Source of the DNA: Ruminococcaceae bacterium UBA5423 | GTDB taxonomy: Bacteria > Bacillota > Clostridia > Oscillospirales > Acutalibacteraceae | Assembly: GCA_002409375.1 (NCBI GenBank) | Contig: DHNF01000115.1 | Location: 278-6,954, forward strand | Direction: 5' to 3' | DNA: 6,677 nt | In this document: positions 1 to 5,985 of the stretch, in pieces | Numbering within the stretch: position 1 is the stretch's first letter | Layout of the letters: the number at the start of each line of letters is the position of its first letter | Translations under genes and position numbers: made by a program | The notes under the pieces: model-generated | The model's input: only the letters and a program-made list of their open reading frames with translations | The model's database searches: none | Told to the model about the DNA's origin: nothing

Positions 1-35
1 CCTGGTAGGGAACGCCGTCCCCGCCATACGGTTGA
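1..35. other. GC-rich non-coding fragment at the window edge, possibly part of a dispersed repeat
   Basis: This short stretch lies downstream of the glycosyltransferase stop and holds no gene. About 70% of bases 1-30 are G or C, clearly above the surrounding AT-rich sequence. It contains a short imperfect hairpin (GGGA at 8-11 pairing with TCCC at 18-21). No T-tract follows on either strand, so it does not look like an intrinsic terminator. The composition resembles the GC-rich palindromic intergenic repeats common in Clostridia genomes, but only one truncated copy is visible and repetition cannot be shown here. Confidence 0.2.
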
Positions 36-1229
36 TTATGCCCATCTGGCTTTTGAATTATAGGGCAAATGCTTTATATTTGTGCTTAAAATTTCATTAT
101 ACCGATGCATGGCACGCTCAACAGCCTTTTCCCACGACAAGTAAACATTTTGGCCTGCGTTTATTCCGACTTGCTTTAAGTCCTCACGGTTTTGGCAGGC
201 GTCTGCAAGCACAGCAGCACAGGAATCGGCATTTTCTTCGGCAAGATAGCCGGTAAACTTGTGCTCTACACCTTCGGCAGCACAGCTGTCGCGTACAAGC
301 AATGCCGGACAGCTGCATGCGGCTGCCTCCTTAACTACAATACCCGAGGTATCGTAGGTTGACGGAAACAAAAACACATCGGAAATACTGTAAAAAACAC
401 GTAGGTATTCGCGGTCATATATAGGACCTGTAAATTCGGTACAATCCGAAAGCTTTATACCGTCGGCGTACTTTTTAATTTCCGGAAGGTCAAATCCACT
501 GCCAATCATAAACGCTCTGAACGAAACGCCTTTGTCTTTTAAAATTTTGAGCGTGTCAAGAATCAGTTTAATGTTTTTATACCACATCATGCGACCGACA
601 AACAAAAAAACAAACTCGTCATCGCGCAGCGCATATTTATCGCGAAGCTTGCTGGTTTGCTTGTCATCGGCCTTGCCAAACGCAAAATCGGTGCCGTTTT
701 CCATTACAAGATAGCCGCCACGGTATCCAATATTGCGCAGTGCTTTGCCGCATCCTTCTGATACAACCCATATTTCGTCTGCGTTGTTGATGTTTTCAAG
801 GATAAAGCGCATTGCGATTTTACGAAACCCCGACAATGATATGCGTTTTGATATGTCTATATCAAACTTTGTATGATATGTGAGGACAACGGGAACCCGA
901 GGAAATCGGTTTATATTTTGCACCAAAACCGATGAGGCGAACGGCGCGTGGACATGCATCAGATCAAAGTGCTTTCGTCTTAGCTTTAACAGTGTTTCAA
1001 TATTAAATGGATTGCCAGCGCGATACCCAATTCTTTTATCGAGCGGTATAGATTGATAGCGGAATACCTCAAAGGGATAGTCGTCCACAACATCCTTGTA
1101 ATCCGGTGTAACCACGGTGACATCACAATGATTGTTTAAAACCATCGCATAATTTTTTACTGCTTGTGCAACTCCGTCTATTGTTGGAGGAAACGAGTCG
1201 TTAAACAGTCCTACTTTCAATTTGCTCAT
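36..1229 (-). CDS. GT4-family (GT-B fold) glycosyltransferase
   Basis: A predicted retaining glycosyltransferase that moves a sugar from a nucleotide-sugar donor to a lipid or glycan acceptor, probably at the cytoplasmic face of the membrane. No signal peptide or membrane span is visible. Numbering from the chosen ATG (397 aa), the N-terminal acceptor domain opens with GLFNDSFPPTIDGV (7-20) and has HVHAPF at 92-97. The C-terminal donor domain carries NGTD (178-181), VGRMMWYKN (211-219) and FPSTYDTSGIVVKEAAAC (288-305). The family E-x7-E motif appears as D293-x7-E301. ATG at 1229 is preferred over a GTG at 1244, because AAGGTG (1247-1242) lies 12 bases before the ATG whereas the GTG is inside that ribosome-binding sequence. 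The gene is divergent from hprK and so not in its operon. Glycolipid, teichoic-acid-like or capsular synthesis are all possible; the acceptor cannot be read from sequence. Confidence 0.9.
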   Translation of the reverse strand: MSKLKVGLFNDSFPPTIDGVAQAVKNYAMVLNNHCDVTVVTPDYKDVVDDYPFEVFRYQSIPLDKRIGYRAGNPFNIETLLKLRRKHFDLMHVHAPFASSVLVQNINRFPRVPVVLTYHTKFDIDISKRISLSGFRKIAMRFILENINNADEIWVVSEGCGKALRNIGYRGGYLVMENGTDFAFGKADDKQTSKLRDKYALRDDEFVFLFVGRMMWYKNIKLILDTLKILKDKGVSFRAFMIGSGFDLPEIKKYADGIKLSDCTEFTGPIYDREYLRVFYSISDVFLFPSTYDTSGIVVKEAAACSCPALLVRDSCAAEGVEHKFTGYLAEENADSCAAVLADACQNREDLKQVGINAGQNVYLSWEKAVERAMHRYNEILSTNIKHLPYNSKARWA

Positions 1230-1264
1230 TTTTAATACCCGCACCTTAATGAATATTTATATAT

Positions 1265-1293
1265 ATTTTACATTATATTTTATAATCGTTCAA
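1265..1293 (-). promoter_or_regulatory. Predicted sigma-A-type promoter of the glycosyltransferase
   Basis: On the minus strand, TTGAAC (1293-1288) is followed after 17 bases by TAAAAT (1270-1265), which matches five of six positions of the -10 consensus. Transcription would start near 1258, about 30 bases before the ATG at 1229. The region is very AT-rich, so chance matches are easy, but the spacing and position fit well. Confidence 0.5.
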
Positions 1294-1300
1294 GCCGATT
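1284..1300. repeat. Short inverted repeat AATCG-N7-CGATT in the divergent intergenic region
   Basis: Perfect 5-base arms, AATCG (1284-1288) and CGATT (1296-1300), are separated by TTCAAGC. The repeat covers the -35 element proposed for the glycosyltransferase and lies about 24 bases upstream of the proposed hprK -35. That placement would suit an operator, but the arms are short and no known regulator site is recognised, so chance is a fair alternative. Confidence 0.2.
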
Positions 1301-1323
1301 TCTTAAGGATTTCAAAATAGTAG

Positions 1324-1352
1324 TTTAAAATTCATTGAATATCCGCTATAAT
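1324..1352 (+). promoter_or_regulatory. Predicted sigma-A-type promoter of hprK
   Basis: TTTAAA (1324-1329, four of six -35 positions) is followed after 17 bases by a perfect TATAAT (1347-1352). The start of transcription would be near 1359, giving an untranslated leader of about 40 bases before the hprK ATG at 1398. No hairpin or riboswitch-like structure is evident in that leader. Confidence 0.6.
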
Positions 1353-1397
1353 AATTATGAATCACAAAAACAACTGCCGTGGAAGGTGGAAAAGATA

Positions 1398-2384
1398 ATG
1401 GCTAAAAGTTATATGGTGTCTTTAAATGATATAATTAATGAGTCTGCACTCGAAACAATTTATATGCCTGTAAAACCTGACGAAGTTTTGATTGCATGTG
1501 CGGATATTAACCGCCCGGGACTGCAACTTGGTGGGTATTTTGATTATTTTGACAGCACCCGTATACAGGTTTTAGGGAAAAGTGAGATAGGGTATTTAAA
1601 CGATCTTGACCAAGAAACCTGTAGTACGAGAATTGATGATTTTGTTTCTCGCCGACCTCCTGCAATAATTTTATGCCGTGGACTTGATATTATACCAATG
1701 CTAAAGGAATGCTGTGTGAAATATAGTGTACCTTTGTTACGTACCGAGGACGCAACATCAAGCTTTATGGCATCACTTATTGCATATCTCAATGTGCAGC
1801 TTGCCCTACGCATTACCCGTCACGGAGTTTTTATCGAAGTATACGGAGAAGGCATTTTGCTTGTCGGCGACAGCGGTGTCGGAAAAAGCGAAACTGCTAT
1901 TGAGCTTATCAAGCGCGGACACAGGTTGATTGCCGACGATGCGGTCGAAATAAGGCGTGTATCCTCAAAAACTCTTGTAGGATCGGCACCCGACAATATT
2001 CGGCACTTTATTGAATTAAGGGGCATTGGCATTGTAAATGCGCGCCGCATTTTTGGTATGGGCTCGGTTAAAATAACAGAAAAAATTGATATGGTTATTC
2101 AGCTTGAGCATTGGGATAACAACAAGGTTTATGATAGAATCGGACTCGACAACGAGTTCGCCGAGATATTGGGCATTAAAGTGCCAATGCTGAATATTCC
2201 GGTAAAACCGGGTCGCAATCTTGCTATAATTATCGAGGTGGCGGCAATGAATAACCGACAAAAAAAGATGGGCTATAATGCTGCGGTAGAGTTGATGCAC
2301 AATCTTGGTATTGAAGCGGAGAGTGACCCGCCGTCTGAGGCCAGTCTTAAATTCAATATTGAAGAAAGGTCAGATAAATTTTGA
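1398..2384 (+). CDS. hprK: HPr kinase/phosphorylase
   Basis: A bifunctional cytosolic enzyme that phosphorylates HPr of the sugar phosphotransferase system on Ser46 when glycolytic intermediates are high, and removes that phosphate by phosphorolysis when inorganic phosphate is high. It thereby drives CcpA-dependent catabolite repression. The 328-aa length from ATG 1398 is normal for the family. The N-terminal domain (about 1-130) is followed by the catalytic domain: catalytic-type His142 in RHGVFIEVYG, Walker A GDSGVGKSE (157-165), GHRLIADDAVE (174-184), the HPrK signature ELRGIGIVNARRIFG (206-220), and the C-terminal PVKPGRN loop (268-274) needed for dephosphorylation. The start is set by GGAAGGTGG (1381-1389), eight bases before the ATG. 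A TTG at 1335 would lie upstream of the likely promoter -10 and is rejected. The stop TGA overlaps the start of the next gene by four bases. HPr itself is not in the window. Confidence 0.97.
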   Translation: MAKSYMVSLNDIINESALETIYMPVKPDEVLIACADINRPGLQLGGYFDYFDSTRIQVLGKSEIGYLNDLDQETCSTRIDDFVSRRPPAIILCRGLDIIPMLKECCVKYSVPLLRTEDATSSFMASLIAYLNVQLALRITRHGVFIEVYGEGILLVGDSGVGKSETAIELIKRGHRLIADDAVEIRRVSSKTLVGSAPDNIRHFIELRGIGIVNARRIFGMGSVKITEKIDMVIQLEHWDNNKVYDRIGLDNEFAEILGIKVPMLNIPVKPGRNLAIIIEVAAMNNRQKKMGYNAAVELMHNLGIEAESDPPSEASLKFNIEERSDKF

Positions 2385-3115
2385 AACTTTACAGCGAATT
2401 TGATGTTGTTGCCGACTTGCACTGTCATACACTTGCAAGCTCACATGCATACAGTACAATCACCGAGCTTGCAAAAGCGGCATCCGAGCGTGGCCTTGTT
2501 GCCATTGGCTGTACCGACCACGGCGTAGCAATGCCCGGTGCGCCGCACTCTTGGCATTTTGGCAACTTAAAAGACCTGCCCGATAAGATTGAAGGGGTAA
2601 GGGTGTTTCAAGGTGTGGAAGCCAATGTTGTCGATTTTGACGGGCGTCTGGACATGGACAACGGTATATTAAAAAGACTTGAACTTGTTATTGCCTCAAT
2701 GCACGGCGGGCTTATGCCCAAAGGTTCGGTTGAACAATGCACAAACGCGTGGCTTAGCGTTGTCAACAATCCCCATGTCGATATTTTAGGTCATTCGGGT
2801 GAGCCGGCGTTTGCATATGATTATGAAACGGTGCTTAAAGCAGTTAAGCAAAACGGTAAGGCGGTGGAGCTAAACGAGCATAGTTTTGTTGCCAGACCTC
2901 AATCTATTGACAATTGCATTAGTATAGCAAAGCTTTGCAAGGATTTAGGTGTTTTTGTTGCTGTTAATTCCGATTCACATTACCATGACGCAGTAGGCAA
3001 GTTTGAACGTTGGAAGCAAATTCTTAACGATATTGATTTTCCTTGCAATCTAATTATTAATAGTAATAAAGAAATATTGACTTTGTTTTTTAAAAACAGA
3101 GGTATCAATTTTTAA
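2381..3115 (+). CDS. PHP-domain metallophosphatase, YcdX-like
   Basis: A stand-alone PHP (polymerase and histidinol phosphatase) domain protein of 244 aa, close in length to E. coli YcdX, a trinuclear-zinc phosphatase whose physiological substrate is unsettled. All nine expected metal ligands can be placed: H14 and H16 (DLHCH), H22 (SSHAYS), H47 (TDHG), E80 (GVEAN), H108 (SMHGG), H138 (LGHSG), D198 and H200 (NSDSH). The protein looks cytosolic. The start is TTG at 2381, embedded in TTGA where the hprK stop lies. An in-frame TAA at 2375-2377 rules out an upstream start, and the next usable start (the TTG for L13) would sit right at the metal-binding motif. GAAAGGT (2364-2370) is a usable but slightly distant ribosome-binding site. 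Translation is probably coupled to hprK. A histidinol-phosphatase role is unlikely, since no histidine-pathway gene is nearby. Confidence 0.88.
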   Translation: MKLYSEFDVVADLHCHTLASSHAYSTITELAKAASERGLVAIGCTDHGVAMPGAPHSWHFGNLKDLPDKIEGVRVFQGVEANVVDFDGRLDMDNGILKRLELVIASMHGGLMPKGSVEQCTNAWLSVVNNPHVDILGHSGEPAFAYDYETVLKAVKQNGKAVELNEHSFVARPQSIDNCISIAKLCKDLGVFVAVNSDSHYHDAVGKFERWKQILNDIDFPCNLIINSNKEILTLFFKNRGINF

Positions 3116-3134
3116 AACAATTCTATTGCTGACC

Positions 3135-3163
3135 TTGTGATGGTATAATATATATAGTATAAA
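3135..3163 (+). promoter_or_regulatory. Predicted promoter(s) upstream of murB
   Basis: Two overlapping candidates lie in the 89-base gap before murB. One is TTGTGA (3135-3140), 17 bases, then TATAAA (3158-3163). The other is an extended -10 element, TGGTATAAT (3141-3149), without a good -35. Either would start transcription roughly 25-50 bases before the murB ATG. They suggest that murB-rapZ-whiA-dnaE can be transcribed independently of hprK. No terminator hairpin separates this gap from the upstream gene, so read-through is also likely. Confidence 0.5.
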
Positions 3164-3204
3164 ATTATTTGAGTGCTGCACGGTTAATTTTTTGGAGGGG
3201 TATT

Positions 3205-4113
3205 ATGCGGTATGATAACTTGGCAAGCTCTATTAACAAGCTGGGTTGCAAAGTCGAGGCTGATTTTCCAATGTCGCACATAACCTCTTTTCGTATCGGC
3301 GGCCCTGCAGATATGCTTGTAACCGCACGCGATTTTAAAGATATTATTTCGGTTATGCAAATTTGTGAAAGAAATGGAGTCCCGCTAACATATATGGGCA
3401 ACGGATCAAATATGCTGGTGTCCGATAAAGGTGTAGATAGCGTTGTATTACGATTGGACTCAAAATATGGCGAGCCGGTGATTGAAAACGGACTTATAGT
3501 CTGTTCGGCCGGTGTTCCGTTAAAAAAGCTTTGTATATTTGCAAAGGATGCTGAGTTGTCAGGTTTAGAATTTGCATATGGTATTCCCGGTTCTGTCGGG
3601 GGCGCTGTATATATGAATGCGGGTGCGTATGGCGGGCAGTTTTCTGATATCGTCAAATGGGTTGACGCGCTTTTTTTAGACGGACAAATACACAGGATTA
3701 ACTCACACGAGCTGAAATTCGGATATCGTCACAGCGTTTTTATGGAAAACGGTGCACTTGTTATGGCTGCCGCCTTTCATCTAACCTCCGATTCGCCTGT
3801 AAACATAGCAGAGCGCATGGAAGATTTTATGAGCCGTCGTCGCGAAAAACAACCGCTTGAATATCCAAGCGCAGGCAGTTTTTTTAAACGCCCGAAGGGC
3901 TTTTATGCCGGGGCGCTTATTGAAGGCAGTGGACTTAAAGGCTTCAGCGTCGGTGGGGCGCAGGTTAGTGACAAACACGCAGGTTTTATTATAAACCGCG
4001 GCGGGGCTACCTGTGATGATGTAATTCGCCTTGCCAAGATCGTTACAAAACGCGTACTGCACGACAACGGAGTTATGCTTGAACCCGAAGTGCGCTTTGT
4101 AGGCAGAAAGTAA
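3205..4113 (+). CDS. murB: UDP-N-acetylenolpyruvoylglucosamine reductase (MurB, type II)
   Basis: A cytosolic FAD enzyme that uses NADPH to reduce UDP-GlcNAc-enolpyruvate to UDP-MurNAc, the second committed step of peptidoglycan synthesis after MurA. The 302-aa length is typical of the shorter Gram-positive (type II) form. The N-terminal FAD-binding part has TSFRIGGPAD (28-37), GNGSNML (65-71) and the flavin-contacting YGIPGSVGGAVYMNAGAYG (125-143). The C-terminal substrate domain carries YPSAGSFFKRP (220-230), whose S225 is the likely proton donor, and LEPEVRF (292-298), with the conserved catalytic-type glutamate at 295. ATG 3205 is chosen because a near-perfect GGAGGGG (3194-3200) sits just before it; the TTG at 3169 has no such site. 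rapZ follows after 32 bases. Confidence 0.97.
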   Translation: MRYDNLASSINKLGCKVEADFPMSHITSFRIGGPADMLVTARDFKDIISVMQICERNGVPLTYMGNGSNMLVSDKGVDSVVLRLDSKYGEPVIENGLIVCSAGVPLKKLCIFAKDAELSGLEFAYGIPGSVGGAVYMNAGAYGGQFSDIVKWVDALFLDGQIHRINSHELKFGYRHSVFMENGALVMAAAFHLTSDSPVNIAERMEDFMSRRREKQPLEYPSAGSFFKRPKGFYAGALIEGSGLKGFSVGGAQVSDKHAGFIINRGGATCDDVIRLAKIVTKRVLHDNGVMLEPEVRFVGRK

Positions 4114-4145
4114 TACTGCGTAAAATTCAGGAAGTAGGTAAAACG

Positions 4146-5003
4146 GTGGAATTTATTATTGTGACAGGACTTTCAGGTGCGGGAAAATCCCGTGTTGTGA
4201 CATTTCTCGAGGATATTGGCTATTATTGTGTCGATAATATGCCACCAAAACTGTTGCCCAAATTTGCCGAGCTTTGCATACAATCGGAGGAAAACCTTTC
4301 GCGCGTTGCGATGGTAGTTGATGTGCGAGGCGGCCAGATGTTTGGCGATTTGTATGATGCTCTTTTGTCAATACGCAAAATGGGCAGCGACTATAAAATC
4401 CTGTTCCTTGACTGTGACAACCAAGTTCTTGCACGACGATATAAAGAAACAAGGCGGCAACACCCTTTGGTGTCGGCAGGGTATACCAACGTCTTAGACG
4501 CAATCGCTGCTGAAAGGGAACTGCTAAAAACCTTGTTTGACAGGGCAGATTATCTTATCGATACCACACATATGACACCCGCACAGCTAAAAGAGCGTGT
4601 CAACGGCTTGTTTTTCGGTGGCATGCAGGCGATGATGGTTCAGTGCCTTTCATTCGGGTTTAAATACGGTTATCCATCCGAGGCGGATTTAGTATTTGAT
4701 GTGCGCTGTTTTCCTAACCCGTTCTATGAACCCGAGCTTAAAAACAAAACGGGGCTGGACAAAGATGTTCGTGATTTTGTTATGAATAATAATGAGGTTG
4801 CTGGTTTCAAAGAACGGCTTTATCAGTTGATTGACTATCTTCTTCCGTTGTACCAAAACGAGGGCAAGAGCCAGCTTATAATATCAATAGGCTGCACGGG
4901 AGGCAAACACCGTTCAGTGGCGCTTGCAGAGGCGCTATGTCAGCACATAGCGGGTCAGGGCTATCGAGTTACCGCCAACCATCGTGATATAGGCAAGCTG
5001 TAA
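4146..5003 (+). CDS. rapZ: RapZ/YvcJ-family nucleotide-binding protein
   Basis: A P-loop NTPase-like cytosolic protein. In E. coli, RapZ binds glucosamine-6-phosphate and delivers the GlmZ sRNA to RNase E, controlling glmS. In Firmicutes the homologue YvcJ hydrolyses nucleotides and its target is less clear. Length is 285 aa, normal for the family. The N-terminal kinase-like domain has Walker A GLSGAGKS (8-15), VVDVRGG (57-63) and ETRRQHPL (101-108). The C-terminal domain has SFGFKYGYP (169-177), FDVRCFPNPFY (184-194), TGLDKDV (202-208) and the pocket motif GCTGGKHRS (249-257). The start is GTG at 4146, which puts the Walker A at the usual distance from the N terminus; AGGAAG and TAGGT (4129-4139) lie upstream. 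The C terminus ends DIGKL and lacks the basic tail used by E. coli RapZ for RNA binding. Tandem TAA stops end the gene. Its place beside murB fits a role in amino-sugar/wall precursor balance, which is inference. Confidence 0.95.
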   Translation: MEFIIVTGLSGAGKSRVVTFLEDIGYYCVDNMPPKLLPKFAELCIQSEENLSRVAMVVDVRGGQMFGDLYDALLSIRKMGSDYKILFLDCDNQVLARRYKETRRQHPLVSAGYTNVLDAIAAERELLKTLFDRADYLIDTTHMTPAQLKERVNGLFFGGMQAMMVQCLSFGFKYGYPSEADLVFDVRCFPNPFYEPELKNKTGLDKDVRDFVMNNNEVAGFKERLYQLIDYLLPLYQNEGKSQLIISIGCTGGKHRSVALAEALCQHIAGQGYRVTANHRDIGKL

Positions 5004-5048
5004 TAAGCTTATGAGTTCAATTGACATACCGTTAGGGAGGGATGCGAT

Positions 5049-5954
5049 ATGTCGTTTTCATCAGATGCAAAAAATGAGCTTGCTGCACAGGTGCCCAAGC
5101 AATCCTGTTGCGCTGTCGCACAGGCATATGGGCTTTTAGAATTCGGCAATTCATTTTCGGCTTCTTCCATATTCCTCAAAACCGAAAACAAGGCTGTTGC
5201 CGCCGTATATCGCTCCTTTACAATAACTGTATGCGGACTTGAGCCTGGGTCAATCACAGAGTCGGCAAGCGCCAGCGGCATACTTACGATCAAAATGCCG
5301 TCAGAACTTGACCGAATTCGTGTTATTGAGCGTTTTGGACATGCTCAAAACGACATATCGATACGGATTAACCGAGCCAATTTTGAATGTGACGACTGTG
5401 CTGCTGCATATTTGCGCGGTGCATTTTTATCGTCAGGCGCCGCAACTGACCCCAACGTTGATTATCACCTTGAATTGAGCACACCTTTTCACCGCCTTAG
5501 CCTTGATATGATAACACTAATGGGCGAGTTGGGATTTAAAGCGCGTCTGGTGAGGAGAAAAGGAAACAATATTATTTATCTGAAAGAGAGCGAGCAGATT
5601 GAGGACTGTCTTACATTAATGGGCGCAAACAACGCTACGTTGGAGCTTATGCGCATTAAGATGATTAAGGATATCAGAAACAAAGCAAATCGAATCACCA
5701 ACTGTGAAAGTGCCAATATCGGCAAAACCGCAACGGCATCGGTAGGGCAGATTGCAGCTATACGCAAAATAGAACGACAGCAAGGCTTTAATAGCTTGCC
5801 GGACGAGCTTAAAGAACTGGCTTTACTGCGGCTTGACAATCCTGATATGTCTTTGAGAGAGCTTGGTGAAAATCTCAAAAAACCGCTCAGCCGTTCAGGT
5901 GTCAGTCACCGTATGCGCCGTATAATAGAATTGGCAAAAATAGATTTGAAGTAA
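5049..5954 (+). CDS. whiA: DNA-binding protein WhiA
   Basis: A nucleoid-associated or transcriptional regulator conserved in Gram-positive bacteria. In Streptomyces it controls sporulation septation with WhiB, and in Bacillus subtilis it influences division and chromosome segregation. Length is 301 aa, slightly short but within family range. The N-terminal region begins MSFSSDAKNELA with a CC pair (20-21). A degenerate LAGLIDADG homing-endonuclease-like fold follows, with CDDCAAAYLRGAFLSSG (114-130) marking its second half and no sign of endonuclease function. The C-terminal helix-turn-helix lies around 251-296 (PDELKELALLRL, then SLRELGENL, then SRSGVSHRMRR). ATG 5049 is preceded by GGGAGG (5035-5040) with eight bases between. 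It follows rapZ by 45 bases. In many Firmicutes yvcK lies between these two genes; here it does not. Confidence 0.96.
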   Translation: MSFSSDAKNELAAQVPKQSCCAVAQAYGLLEFGNSFSASSIFLKTENKAVAAVYRSFTITVCGLEPGSITESASASGILTIKMPSELDRIRVIERFGHAQNDISIRINRANFECDDCAAAYLRGAFLSSGAATDPNVDYHLELSTPFHRLSLDMITLMGELGFKARLVRRKGNNIIYLKESEQIEDCLTLMGANNATLELMRIKMIKDIRNKANRITNCESANIGKTATASVGQIAAIRKIERQQGFNSLPDELKELALLRLDNPDMSLRELGENLKKPLSRSGVSHRMRRIIELAKIDLK

Positions 5955-5985
5955 TATTTTAACATAAGAAAAGGAAGTTTTATTA

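Noticed and set aside
1335..1397. N-terminal extension of HprK from a TTG at 1335
   Set aside because: It would begin upstream of the predicted -10 at 1347-1352, has no ribosome-binding site, and adds residues not found in the family; ATG 1398 has a good Shine-Dalgarno.
3070..3125. T-rich and A-rich runs around the end of the PHP phosphatase gene as an intrinsic terminator
   Set aside because: TGTTTTTTAAAAACA lies within the coding sequence and is AT-only, and no GC-containing stem followed by a T-tract is present after the stop.
3169..3204. N-terminal extension of MurB from a TTG at 3169
   Set aside because: The strong GGAGGGG at 3194-3200 lies inside this extension and points to ATG 3205; the extra twelve residues are not family-like.
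4097..4126. Possible promoter TTGTAG-18-TAAAAT before rapZ
   Set aside because: The -35 matches only half of the consensus and overlaps the end of murB; the short gap favours co-transcription with murB.
4156..4503. Open reading frames opposite to rapZ, whiA, hprK and murB
   Set aside because: They are antisense shadows of well-supported genes, without recognisable domains or ribosome-binding sites.
5003..5012. Perfect ten-base palindrome ATAAGCTTAT after rapZ as a terminator or operator
   Set aside because: It has no loop, is too short for a stable hairpin, has no following T-tract, and partly consists of the tandem stop codons; chance is likely.
5021..5051. Perfect -35 hexamer TTGACA at 5021-5026 as a whiA promoter
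   Set aside because: No acceptable -10 hexamer lies 16-19 bases downstream; the window there is occupied by the Shine-Dalgarno and start codon of whiA.
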